In this document: positions 53,430 through 61,630 of the stretch, in pieces | How positions within the stretch are numbered: the stretch's first letter is position 1 | Layout: every line of letters starts with the position of its first letter | Origin: Parabacteroides bouchesdurhonensis | GTDB lineage: Bacteria > Bacteroidota > Bacteroidia > Bacteroidales > Tannerellaceae | Assembly (NCBI RefSeq): GCF_900186615.1 | Contig: NZ_LT896588.1 | Coordinates: 1,780,961 to 1,844,960, forward strand | Direction: 5' to 3' | DNA length: 64,000 bases | Position numbers and translations under genes: made by a program | Notes under the pieces: generated by a model | Told to the model about the DNA's origin: nothing | Databases searched by the model: none | Seen by the model: only the letters and a program-made list of their open reading frames with translations

Positions 53430-53492
53430 TTAAGCCATCCTCCCTACGGGCTTATCAGCCATAAAAACTTCTATTATTGGAATATTATTCAT
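53430..53492 (-). pseudogene. Truncated hipA N-terminus (20 codons)
   Basis: On the minus strand an ATG overlaps the stop of the upstream HTH gene (ATGAATAA arrangement, as in hipBA operons). It encodes MNNIPIIEVFMADKPVGRMA before TAA. The V-F/Y-x-x-x-x-x-V-G-x-x-A pattern matches the first strands of the HipA N-terminal subdomain. The rest of hipA is missing: past the stop only about 40 bp remain before the secDF terminator. It is interpreted as a remnant of a toxin gene lost by deletion. The short match leaves real uncertainty. Confidence 0.5.
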
Positions 53493-53814
53493 TTTTATTT
53501 CCTCGTTTTCGTTGTTTTGGTTGTGTTGCTTTTAGTATATCGTCAATGCTTTGGTATGTTTTGTTATTGAAAAGAGTTTCAAACTCATCCGTCATATCTA
53601 ACGCGAAGGCGATCATTACTAATGAACGCAATGATATCTCTCCCGATGATTCAAAACGCCTGTAAGAGCCCAAAGATACTCCAGATTTTGCCGCAAGCAT
53701 ATTTTGTGTCCATCCTTTTTCCAGCCGCCTCTGCTTAACATGTTTGGCAATACCCGACATTAATAAATCAGGCGTTTTACTTATAAGTGATAATATATTA
53801 TCGTTTATGTCCAT
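53485..53814 (-). CDS. XRE-family HTH regulator, HipB-like
   Basis: 109 aa. The helix-turn-helix (about 25-80) reads HVKQRRLEKGWTQNMLAAKS then GVSLGSYRRFESSGEISLRS, followed by LVMIAFALDMTDEFETLF, the usual dimer region of HipB-like antitoxins of Bacteroidales. The C-terminal tail is basic (QRKRGNKNE). It normally represses its own hipBA operon and neutralises HipA; here hipA is reduced to a stub, so this is an orphan regulator. It has a consensus promoter at 53849-53879. Confidence 0.85.
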   Translation of the reverse strand: MDINDNILSLISKTPDLLMSGIAKHVKQRRLEKGWTQNMLAAKSGVSLGSYRRFESSGEISLRSLVMIAFALDMTDEFETLFNNKTYQSIDDILKATQPKQRKRGNKNE

Positions 53815-53848
53815 TTTTTATGTATTATCGCTATTATATGAGTACTTA

Positions 53849-53879
53849 CAAAGTTAGTCAAAGCTCTGCAATTATCAAA
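53849..53879 (-). promoter_or_regulatory. Consensus promoter of the HTH regulator
   Basis: On the minus strand TTTG (53879-53876), exactly 19 bp, then TAACTTTG (53856-53849): a full match to the Bacteroidetes -33/-7 consensus, 35 bp before the start codon. Confidence 0.75.
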
Positions 53880-53959
53880 TTAATGGCGTAAAGAAGATTA
53901 TTTTAACGTTGTTCTCATTAATATCTGTTAATCCGGAGAGATATTTCTATTTTCGTTTT

Positions 53960-54063
53960 AAAAGAGCTATCTTTTGCATTTAAAAGTCCCGTCTTAACAT
54001 TTCAAAAGAGCAGACCTTTGAAGTGTTAAGACGGGACTTCTGCATTCAAAAGATAGCTCTTTT
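53960..54063. repeat. 22-bp-period palindromic element D (large hairpin)
   Basis: Units begin AAAAG (or TTAAG) at 53960, 53982, 54004, 54026 and 54048, all 22 bp apart, most of the form AAAAG-N6-CTTTT with a spacer like GCATTT. Units 1/5 and 2/4 are complementary: 53960-53976 pairs with 54047-54063 (17 bp), and 53984-54003 with 54020-54039 (20 bp, one G-T), unit 3 being the loop. It lies in the 787-bp gene-free region between the HTH regulator and the secreted protein. Confidence 0.7.
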
Positions 54064-54099
54064 GAAAAGCCTTTTCCGGACTGTTAATATATACAGGAT

Positions 54100-54151
54100 C
54101 ATCGAGGCCTTTTTTGAAATTATCGGGATGATTTTGGAAAAAGATCCCGAT
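54100..54151. repeat. 22-bp-period element E
   Basis: ATCGGGAT at 54122-54129 and its inverse ATCCCGAT at 54144-54151 start 22 bp apart; a degenerate third core (ATCGAGGC) starts at 54101. It shares its core with the elements at 6829 and 25871 and lies 37 bp beyond the large hairpin at 53960-54063. Confidence 0.55.
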
Positions 54152-54237
54152 GATTTATAAATCACTTTCCGGTTACGTGAATAAGATAAAAGGATAAAAT
54201 AAAGAAATTTTAGGGAGTGGATTTTCTTCGTATATAT

Positions 54238-54255
54238 AATGTACGCGCGTACATT
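54238..54255. promoter_or_regulatory. Perfect 18-bp palindrome, possible operator
   Basis: AATGTACGCGCGTACATT is a perfect 18-bp palindrome with an unusually GC-rich centre in an AT-rich intergenic region, 62 bp outside the left arm of the invertible segment. It would lie in the transcript driven leftward by the internal promoter in the present orientation. Confidence 0.45.
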
Positions 54256-54316
54256 TATTTATTAGAAAACAGAAAAATCGTATCATCTTCCAAAACATTG
54301 TGTTTAAGAGGCATTT

Positions 54317-54531
54317 AAGTGACTAATGAAAACGTTCGTCTAGATTCGCCAATGCAAAGGTACATCTTTCTTTTATTCCTGCAACCCTTTTTGAATAATT
54401 TTTCACTACTCTATGTGCTTTCTTATCAATAATATAGCCTATTAGTTACAAAACAAAGGCTTCGTATTACGAACGCTCCAAAAACAGGCTAAAAAATGAC
54501 GATTCTAGACCAACGTTTTCGTTAGTCATTT
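54317..54531. other. Invertible DNA segment with promoter (present state: OFF for the downstream gene)
   Basis: Inverted repeats of 32 bp (54317-54348 and 54500-54531) match at 28 positions and each centre on an AACGTT core; the left arm contains AAACGTTCGT, matching the ARACGTTCGT motif that I recall for Bacteroides fragilis Mpi-invertible promoters. The 151-bp interior contains one consensus promoter on the minus strand. Inversion would place its -7 at 54486-54493 reading toward the gene at 54602, with a leader of about 100 nt. No recombinase is encoded in this window. Confidence 0.75.
54355..54384 (-). promoter_or_regulatory. Promoter inside the invertible segment, pointing left
   Basis: On the minus strand GTTG with TTG at 54384-54382, a 19-bp spacer and TACCTTTG at 54362-54355. 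It points away from the secreted-protein gene; no matching plus-strand promoter is seen between 54349 and 54602. Confidence 0.7.
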
Positions 54532-54601
54532 CTTTATGTATGGTGGAAGGCGGAAGGCCTTGATTGATAGAACTTTTAATGAACATTATTATTAATATTA
54601 A

Positions 54602-57600
54602 ATGAGAAAAAGTATGAACAAGAGATTTTCTACTCTTTTGGCTGCCGCCCTGGTAGCCAGTGGATTGTCAGCAGGTGCACAGACTGCTGTTACGATAGAA
54701 AATGGTACTGTTTCTGGTGGTGGAGCTCAAAAAGCGGAAACATTAACTGCCGGTAAATTCTACCATTTATCTGTTACGGATGCTAATGCAACTACTGGTT
54801 TGTTGACATTAGAGAAAAACTATGATGGAAAAAAAGACTCATTGATTGTAATTGCCTTAGACACTGACGGATCAGGTCGTTTGAAAGCATTTGCCAGTGA
54901 TGCTTCTGATTTGAAAACTCGTCAGATGGCACAAGTTGACTCTACTTTATGGTTGGTACAGGTGAAGAACCCTACTGCTGTTATTCCTACTTATGAATTT
55001 ATTAACAAAGCAACAAGTGCTAAATTAAGCTTGGATCCAAAAGATGAAAATGCGTATCTTTCTGTAGTAGACGGTGCTGTAGCAGAGTGGGCTTGGACTG
55101 GCAAAAAGCTGGTTAGCGGAGAATATGCAATTGATGTAGCTACTAGTGGTGGCGAAGTTACCTTTAAGAAAGGCGGCTCAAATGAGCTTACTGCTTATGA
55201 ACCTGCATTAATTAAAATGACTGCTGCTGATTTGAATGCTTATGGTGGCAATTGGTTTGAAATGTCTGTTAGTGATGATATCGTTGCCGGTACAGATGCA
55301 AACCTTTCTAAGGTGAAATTCCAGGCTATTCAAGCTAAAAACCATGATGAAGCAAGTGCTGCTAACGGTGGTGTTGCTATGGACGGTGTTTATCTGAAAG
55401 CTGTAGGACAAGAAAAAGCTGCAAAAAAAGTAACAGATGGTTCTGCTATTAAGAATACGAATGTATTCTTGGTATTGGATACAATTCCTCAAGACAAACT
55501 GACTTCTTTTGACCGTAATTCTGGCGTTGGTGGTTTGAAGTTTGCTTTGGATACGTTAGCTCAGAAGGTTGCTATTGCAGATGATTCATTGGCATTTGCC
55601 AGCAGAGTTAATGGAGAGGCTACTGGAGATTATGCTAAACTTCTGAAGGAATCTTATGCTTTCGGTCGTGACTCATTGACATATCAGTTCTATTTCTTCC
55701 GTAATCCTGCTGTTGAAGGCGACGCTTTGATCGGTATGGTTGGTGGTGTTCCTGTAACTGCTAAACCACAAGCAGAAGGCGGTTATGCCTGTGCAGGCAG
55801 TGGTGTAGATGACCATAGAATAGCTGGAACTGAGGGCGCTTATATTTCTTTGTATGGTAGTGCGGGTGCAACGCCTATGTTGACAGCATCTTCTATTAAT
55901 GGTCAGGCAGAAATTGTTCCTGCCAATTTGCAGTTGGGTGCAGGTACAAAGGCTGATATCGCAGAAGGATTGTATTATATGGCTTATTATACAGCAGGTA
56001 CAAGCCATGCAGACAAGAAAGCCGTATCTGAAAAGTTTGCTACAGCTAAAATGACTTCAAATGCTGCTTCTTGGACAGAATCTACAGATGTCGCTTCTAT
56101 GATGCCTTCTGATGTTACTTATGGTGATGACAAAACTCTTTCTCCTCTTGTTCCTGCTACTCAGTGGAGAGTAAGCAAAACAATTGGCGGTTATAAAATT
56201 GCAAACCGTGAAATAGCCGGATTGACAAAGACGAAAGAAATCTATACTACTACTATTAAGAATGTATATAAGTTTGGTGGTGACTCTATTATTCTGGTTG
56301 CTGTAAATAATGATAAAGCTACCGATAAATATGTAGGTTACAAACACTTTACTGCTGATGAGTTAAAGACTATGGCTGTTGCTTTGAAGTTTAACAACCC
56401 GTTAGGCAACGATTCTTACGTGTATATCAAGAATGACTCTGTTTTGGCTGCAAAAGCAATGGAAGACTATACTGCAGGCGCTACATACTTTACGTTGGTT
56501 CCGGCTGCCGGAGGTTCTTATAAGTTTGATGGCGACAATGCCGAACGTCAGGCTTATTTGTTGAAGGCTCGTTTCGATGATAAGAGAGTTGTTGGTTTCC
56601 CGAATGGAGATGTTAATGCGAATAAAGAAAATGTGAAGATGACGAACTTCCGTCAGTATACTGGTTATGCAGCTAATAAATATGCACAATCGGATTCAAT
56701 TGCTGTTGTATTCCGTCAGACATTGAAAGAAGGTGAATATGACTTGATTATTGTCTCTGGAAAACTGGATGCTAACAATGCTCAGTCATACTCTTCCGCT
56801 TCGTTGTATGACAAAACTAATCATACGGATTCTGTTATTTCAGTTTCAGGTTCGACAATGGGCTTGATCAAGACAGCTTATACTTCAAATCAGGCAGGTA
56901 CATTCTCAATTATTGTTCCTGATGCTCCTAAATATGCAAATGTTGTAAAGAGCAAACCTTCACATGCACGTATTTATTCTACAGCAAATACTTCATTGGC
57001 AATATCTTTAAATGATAAGAAGGTAGGTATATTAAAATCAGTAACAGATTTGAAGGCTGATGCTTATACAGAAGATAACTTCAAGATGTTTGTTGATACG
57101 GCAGATTTGACACAAGCAGATCAACCTAAGTTCTACATTCGTACAACTCAGGTGGCAGACCTTACTTCAGAGGAAGTAGCAGACGGACAAAGCTATTATA
57201 TGTCATTGAATGATGATGAGAATGCAATTTTGTTCAGAAAAGCAAAACAGATTGGTGCAACAAAAGATTCTTTGGTTGTGTTCCGTCCGGCTACATTGAC
57301 TAAACCGGCCAATGATACAATTAACATCAAGAAGGTAACTCCTGCTCAGATCTTTGCATTCCAGGTAACTCCGGAAGATGGTACTTATTATATCAAGAAC
57401 TTGAAGACTAATAAGTATTTGAGCCACGTTAATGGCGTTCTGAAACTGGATGCTACCGCTGCTCTTCCTTTCAGCCTTGATGCAACAGTTGATGCTCCTA
57501 CATCAAACGGTGCTATCGAAGCAAACACAATCAGTGTAGTAGCTGGCGAAGGTAACGTAACTGTATACGGTGCAGCCGGTAAGACTATCATCGTATCAGA

Positions 57601-57718
57601 CGTTGTAGGTCATAACACGAAAGTTATCGCTATTTCTGATGCAGAAACAATTCCTGCTTCTTCAGGCGTGGTTATTGTTAAGGTTGGTAGCGAAGTTGTT
57701 AAGACTGTAGTAGATTAA
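54602..57718 (+). CDS. Large secreted surface protein (Parabacteroides S-layer-like, DUF6383-type C-terminus)
   Basis: 1038 aa. The signal peptide (best from an inner ATG at 54614: MNKRFSTLLAAALVASGLSA) ends near GAQ. The body is rich in Ala, Asp, Thr, Lys and Ser, with repeated D-S-L/I-x-V strands (KKDSLIVIALD, GDSIILVAV, TKDSLVVFRP) and almost no Cys. The last about 70 residues (NVTVYGAAGKTIIVSDVVGH, then SSGVVIVKVGSEVVKTV) resemble C-terminal domains such as DUF6383 on Parabacteroides surface proteins. P. distasonis is known for phase-variable S-layer glycoproteins under invertible promoters; this gene directly follows such a segment. Monocistronic. Confidence 0.7.
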   Translation: MRKSMNKRFSTLLAAALVASGLSAGAQTAVTIENGTVSGGGAQKAETLTAGKFYHLSVTDANATTGLLTLEKNYDGKKDSLIVIALDTDGSGRLKAFASDASDLKTRQMAQVDSTLWLVQVKNPTAVIPTYEFINKATSAKLSLDPKDENAYLSVVDGAVAEWAWTGKKLVSGEYAIDVATSGGEVTFKKGGSNELTAYEPALIKMTAADLNAYGGNWFEMSVSDDIVAGTDANLSKVKFQAIQAKNHDEASAANGGVAMDGVYLKAVGQEKAAKKVTDGSAIKNTNVFLVLDTIPQDKLTSFDRNSGVGGLKFALDTLAQKVAIADDSLAFASRVNGEATGDYAKLLKESYAFGRDSLTYQFYFFRNPAVEGDALIGMVGGVPVTAKPQAEGGYACAGSGVDDHRIAGTEGAYISLYGSAGATPMLTASSINGQAEIVPANLQLGAGTKADIAEGLYYMAYYTAGTSHADKKAVSEKFATAKMTSNAASWTESTDVASMMPSDVTYGDDKTLSPLVPATQWRVSKTIGGYKIANREIAGLTKTKEIYTTTIKNVYKFGGDSIILVAVNNDKATDKYVGYKHFTADELKTMAVALKFNNPLGNDSYVYIKNDSVLAAKAMEDYTAGATYFTLVPAAGGSYKFDGDNAERQAYLLKARFDDKRVVGFPNGDVNANKENVKMTNFRQYTGYAANKYAQSDSIAVVFRQTLKEGEYDLIIVSGKLDANNAQSYSSASLYDKTNHTDSVISVSGSTMGLIKTAYTSNQAGTFSIIVPDAPKYANVVKSKPSHARIYSTANTSLAISLNDKKVGILKSVTDLKADAYTEDNFKMFVDTADLTQADQPKFYIRTTQVADLTSEEVADGQSYYMSLNDDENAILFRKAKQIGATKDSLVVFRPATLTKPANDTINIKKVTPAQIFAFQVTPEDGTYYIKNLKTNKYLSHVNGVLKLDATAALPFSLDATVDAPTSNGAIEANTISVVAGEGNVTVYGAAGKTIIVSDVVGHNTKVIAISDAETIPASSGVVIVKVGSEVVKTVVD

Positions 57719-57777
57719 GAAGAATAGAAAAGAACAGAAAAATTAATCAAATAATCTAATTAATATCCGTGTGGATT

Positions 57778-57801
57778 AGGAGTGGGGTAGAGACCACTCC
57801 T
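57778..57801. terminator. Hairpin after the secreted-protein gene
   Basis: AGGAGTGG (57778-57785) pairs with CCACTCCT (57794-57801), 8-nt loop, without a T run. The same GGAGTG core recurs in the terminator at 57910. The rest of the 236-bp gap shows nothing further. Confidence 0.45.
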
Positions 57802-57909
57802 TCCCCAAGTACCCTGCGAGAGGCGAACAAGCGGATAAAATATTAATACTAAAGTAATAAAATTCTTTCTGCCTGTACTTCTGTGAGGAAGGAAAGCAGT
57901 AAACAAATT

Positions 57910-57938
57910 AAAAGGAGTGGCTTATGTCACTCCTTTTT
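57910..57938. terminator. Bidirectional terminator
   Basis: AAAAGGAGTG (57910-57919) pairs with CACTCCTTTT (57928-57937) with flanking A and T runs, between the convergent secreted-protein and barrel genes. Confidence 0.85.
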
Positions 57939-57954
57939 CAGGATGTATAATGGC

Positions 57955-60765
57955 TCAGAACCGACCCGGAGGAGGTCCCGGTCTTCCGTGTCTGCCTCCC
58001 GGTCCCTGAACGTCTTTCACTGAACCGCCTCCTTTGAATATGCTGAAACGATAGATGAAATGTACCATGAAGTAGCTGTTTAATGTATTGTATTCCGTGT
58101 CTTGGATATAATTGGCTGTTACGGTACGTGAGATATTACTGCGTTGCTGCAAAATATCGTATATCTTGAAGCGGAGGGTTGCCTGGTTGTTTTTGAGGAA
58201 TGATTTGGATGCGGAAGCGTTCCACAGGACTTCTTTCTGTTGATAACCATCTGCATAACCTGAGTTGCCGGACCAGTTGATATCACTTTCTATTTTGAAA
58301 TCAAATGGAAGATAGATGGTGGTATTACCTCCCGCACCATAGTTTAATGTGTTTTGGTCGTTTTTCTTTTGCAGTGAATTGTAAGTCCCGTTATAACGGA
58401 TATTGCCGTTAATGCCTAAATCAAGGTAATTGGAATGGAAATCTATGCCACCTCGTTCCGAGAGAATGAGGTTTTTATTTGTATTTTTTTCACCGTTAAT
58501 GAATCCGTTGGAGTTGGCAAAGGATGCCATCGTCATGGAATTGATAGAGAAACGTTTGTTTTTGAGCGGTGTATTCAGCAAAGTGCGCAGGTTGGCACTG
58601 TAGTTCCCGTTCACGTTTTTGTAAGTGGTTACTTTCTTCCCGCTATTTCCTTCATAGGTAGAATAGGATACAATGTCGTTTACAATGTAGCTGGCATTTG
58701 CCATGACTGAAAACATTCGTTGTTTCTCCGGCATGAATTTCTGGAAACGAACAGATAAATTGTTTGTGTAGCGTGGGTTCAAATCCGGGTTACCAATGAG
58801 AGTGTTTAACGGATTGGATATATCGGCTACCGGCTGCAATTGCGTCATGCTGGGTTGGCTGGTGCGTCCGCTGTATACAATACGCAGGTTGGTTCGTTTG
58901 TTGAATAAATAGTTGAACTGAGCTACCGGCGAAATATTGACCACGCTGCGGGAGAGTTTGGACAAAATACTGTCGCCTACAAAGTTTTCACTGCTGGAAT
59001 AAGACGGGTCTAAATTCAGACCGATGAGGTAGTTGTATTTCTCCCGTTGCGATTTAAAACTCAGGCTTGCTCTTTGGTTGATGAAGTTATTGCGGTAGCT
59101 TTTACTGTATGCCGTATCCAATACTGTATATTCTCCGTTTTCATCTATGGTGTATGAGTTTTTGAGGGATTCCTGTTTGTTCTGGCTGAAACTGTAAGTC
59201 AACTGGATGAAATTGTTGTGTCCTATCGGCTCTACCCATGATAAGTAGGCACGGTAGTTGAAGCCATTGTTGTCGTAACGGAATTTCTGGTTGATGGTTT
59301 CATCCTCCTTCCCGGGTTCCAGTTGGTAGTATTGTGTGAAAGATTGATTCATCCCCTGATTATACGAATCGTTTAGCCTTCCGTTCAGAGAAGCGCTGAA
59401 TACGCGGCCTTCGTTATTTAGCTTACGGCTATATTCCAGTCTGGCACTGAGGTTGTATCCTTCTCCGTCGGAAAAGTAATTTGAACTGCCTGCATTAACA
59501 GTGTCCAGGTCGCCCGATAATGTATGGAAGCTTCCCGTTTCCCAATTATGGCTGTTACTGTAGCCAAAATCGGGTGTGAATATGATCTTGGTAACCGTGT
59601 CGGGCTGCCATTCTAAACGGAAGTTTGCTCCGATATTATCATTTCGGGTATTGCTCCGGTTGTGTTCGTCATAAAAAGAAGAACTGTCATTCGGCAAATA
59701 GTTCTTTTGGTTACTTTTGCTATCGGCTTCATTCTCCGAATGAGAATAACGGACATTACCGCCCAGAGTCATCTTTTTATTGAATTCTTTACTGAAGTTA
59801 AGGCCCGAATTACCCGATGAGGTGATTCCATTGCCGGCACCTCCACGACCAAAGCTGCGTCGTCCGCCGCCCCCCATATCTGCAAACATGGTGGAAGCCA
59901 GGTCTGAAAATCCCATATTGTTTGTGTTGTTCAAACTTCCCGTAAAAGTTATCTGGTCGTTATTAATAAAACGGTTAACCATAGCATTCCCTTCGTAACG
60001 GTCTTTACTGCCGTATCCCGCAAACGCGTTACCAAACCAGCCTTGCTTCATGCCCGGTTTCACGGTCAGGTTAATAACGGTCTCTTCTTCTCCGTCATCA
60101 AATCCGGTCATTATAGCCATATCGCTTTTCTTATCCAGTACTTGCACTTTATCAATCATCTTGGAAGGGAGGCTTTTGGAAGCTACTTTGGGATCGTCAG
60201 AGAAGAATTCTTTTCCGTCTACCATAACCTTCTTGACCTCTTTCCCATTTACTGTGATTTTTCCGTTGCTGTCTATTTCAACACCCGGCATCTTCTTGAG
60301 CAAGTCTTCCAATACCGAACCTTCTGTTACTTTATAGGAGTCTGCGTTGTATTCCACCGTGTCGTTGCGAACAACAACTTCCGGCGCTTTTCCGAGAACA
60401 ACGGCTTCTCCCAGTAGTATACTGCCATCACTCAGTTTTAGTTTGCCCACATTTACCGGATTTATTTTCCCCGTTATACGAAGAGGCTGGTATAATGGGT
60501 CGAAACCTACGAAAGAAATATGTAGCAGATAATTGCCCGCTTTCACATTTTTCAAAGAGAAACTGCCATTGCGGCTACTGGCTACGCCCCTTACTAATGT
60601 ACTGTCTTTTACGCTTAGCAGGCGGACAGTTGCCTGTTCTATCGGTTCGCCATTCCCTTCTTCAACAACAACGCCATTGATGTTTACTCCTGAACTTTGT
60701 GCGAAAGCGGGCAAAGTGAGGATCGCTAACAGCATCAAAATGAAATATCTACCCGATCTCTTCAT
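57955..60765 (-). CDS. Outer-membrane beta-barrel protein with CarboxypepD_reg-like N-terminus
   Basis: 936 aa from ATG 60765 (signal peptide ending LTLPAFAQ); a TTG 69 bp earlier is less likely. A carboxypeptidase-regulatory-like domain (about 25-110, VNINGVVVEEGNGEPIEQAT) precedes a plug-like region with VTEGSVLEDLLKKMPGVEID and VNGKEVKKVMVDGKEFF, then a long barrel. A Gly/Arg-rich loop lies near residues 300-320 and the C-terminus is Gly/Pro/Arg-rich (GPGGRHGRPGPPPGRF), so it lacks the usual aromatic end. It is of the outer membrane beta-barrel family related to TonB receptors. It lies downstream of the ECF sigma gene on the same strand. Confidence 0.85.
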   Translation of the reverse strand: MKRSGRYFILMLLAILTLPAFAQSSGVNINGVVVEEGNGEPIEQATVRLLSVKDSTLVRGVASSRNGSFSLKNVKAGNYLLHISFVGFDPLYQPLRITGKINPVNVGKLKLSDGSILLGEAVVLGKAPEVVVRNDTVEYNADSYKVTEGSVLEDLLKKMPGVEIDSNGKITVNGKEVKKVMVDGKEFFSDDPKVASKSLPSKMIDKVQVLDKKSDMAIMTGFDDGEEETVINLTVKPGMKQGWFGNAFAGYGSKDRYEGNAMVNRFINNDQITFTGSLNNTNNMGFSDLASTMFADMGGGGRRSFGRGGAGNGITSSGNSGLNFSKEFNKKMTLGGNVRYSHSENEADSKSNQKNYLPNDSSSFYDEHNRSNTRNDNIGANFRLEWQPDTVTKIIFTPDFGYSNSHNWETGSFHTLSGDLDTVNAGSSNYFSDGEGYNLSARLEYSRKLNNEGRVFSASLNGRLNDSYNQGMNQSFTQYYQLEPGKEDETINQKFRYDNNGFNYRAYLSWVEPIGHNNFIQLTYSFSQNKQESLKNSYTIDENGEYTVLDTAYSKSYRNNFINQRASLSFKSQREKYNYLIGLNLDPSYSSSENFVGDSILSKLSRSVVNISPVAQFNYLFNKRTNLRIVYSGRTSQPSMTQLQPVADISNPLNTLIGNPDLNPRYTNNLSVRFQKFMPEKQRMFSVMANASYIVNDIVSYSTYEGNSGKKVTTYKNVNGNYSANLRTLLNTPLKNKRFSINSMTMASFANSNGFINGEKNTNKNLILSERGGIDFHSNYLDLGINGNIRYNGTYNSLQKKNDQNTLNYGAGGNTTIYLPFDFKIESDINWSGNSGYADGYQQKEVLWNASASKSFLKNNQATLRFKIYDILQQRSNISRTVTANYIQDTEYNTLNSYFMVHFIYRFSIFKGGGSVKDVQGPGGRHGRPGPPPGRF

Positions 60766-60913
60766 AAACTGGTGTCCTTTAGTTCTAATAAGTCTGAGAA
60801 GATAGACAATATTTGTATAGATTCGTTTAATCAATGTTATGTATATTCCGGTTTATTAACAAAAAAATGAGCTATAACTCGTATATTGCAAACCAATCCA
60901 TTTTAACGGCCTG

Positions 60914-61471
60914 TCATTCGTGTAACAACAATAAGATAAGAGGAAGATAATCTTTCAGTTTCACCCTGAGTATTTTTAATGATTGGGTAATTCTGTATTC
61001 AACGGTCTTTATTGATATATCGAGGACTTGTGCAATCTCCGCATTTGTTTGCTCTCCAAAGCGGCTTAGAGTAAACGTTTCGCGATAGTTTTCTGGAAGT
61101 TCGTTTATGGCTTTTTGTATATTATCGGCTAGCTCATTGACAAAATAATAATCGGGGTCTTCAAATTGATCTTTTATCTTTTCATAAAGGACGGTATGTA
61201 TGCGTTCGTGATATATTTGTTTTTTTATGGCATTAAGGCATCGGTGTTTGGTGGATGTAAACAGATAGGATTTTAAGGAGCTTTCGATGAATAATTCTTC
61301 TCTTTTTTCCCAAATAAATAGCATTAAGTCTTGTACCAATTCTTCTGAATCTTCATCCGCTATATATTGCGATGCAAATTCACACAATGGCGAATAGTAC
61401 TTGACAAACAGTTGTTTATAGGCATCTTCATTTCCCAAGTGTAATAGTTCCAAGAGTGAAGAATCTTCCAT
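60914..61471 (-). CDS. ECF RNA polymerase sigma factor (sigma-70 family)
   Basis: 185 aa. Region 2: LVQDLMLFIWEKREELFIES (about 46-65, -10 binding). Region 4: ELPENYRETFTLSRFGEQTN then AEIAQVLDISIKTVEYRITQ (helix-turn-helix). Typical of Bacteroidales FecI-like sigma factors acting with FecR and a TonB transducer. Here it is transcribed away from fecR, toward the barrel gene at 57955, 148 bp off. Confidence 0.93.
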   Translation of the reverse strand: MEDSSLLELLHLGNEDAYKQLFVKYYSPLCEFASQYIADEDSEELVQDLMLFIWEKREELFIESSLKSYLFTSTKHRCLNAIKKQIYHERIHTVLYEKIKDQFEDPDYYFVNELADNIQKAINELPENYRETFTLSRFGEQTNAEIAQVLDISIKTVEYRITQSLKILRVKLKDYLPLILLLLHE

Positions 61472-61495
61472 TTTAATAGTATTAGCATTTGTTTA

Positions 61496-61503
61496 CAAAG
61501 ATA
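61496..61503 (-). promoter_or_regulatory. Putative -7 element of the ECF sigma gene
   Basis: The minus strand reads TATCTTTG, 24 bp before the sigma ATG, in the 159-bp divergent gap. No clear element for the rightward fecR gene was found. Confidence 0.45.
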
Positions 61504-61630
61504 ATTTTTTTATTGAATAAATAAATGTGGTTCCGGAAAATCAAATAAAATATCAAGAATTATAAAAAAAGCGCTTTTTTGTTTAGGGTATGACCGGTAA
61601 AGTTTTGTCTTAATTATAGAATGTATTTTT

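Noticed and set aside
54317-54531. Reading the inverted-repeat segment as a MITE or decayed insertion sequence
   Set aside because: No target-site duplication was seen, the interior has a consensus promoter and no transposase relic, and the AACGTT-centred arms match invertible-promoter repeats better.
54602-57718. Calling the large secreted protein a confirmed type IX secretion cargo
   Set aside because: The C-terminal domain resembles sorting-type domains only loosely, and no T9SS component is visible in the window.
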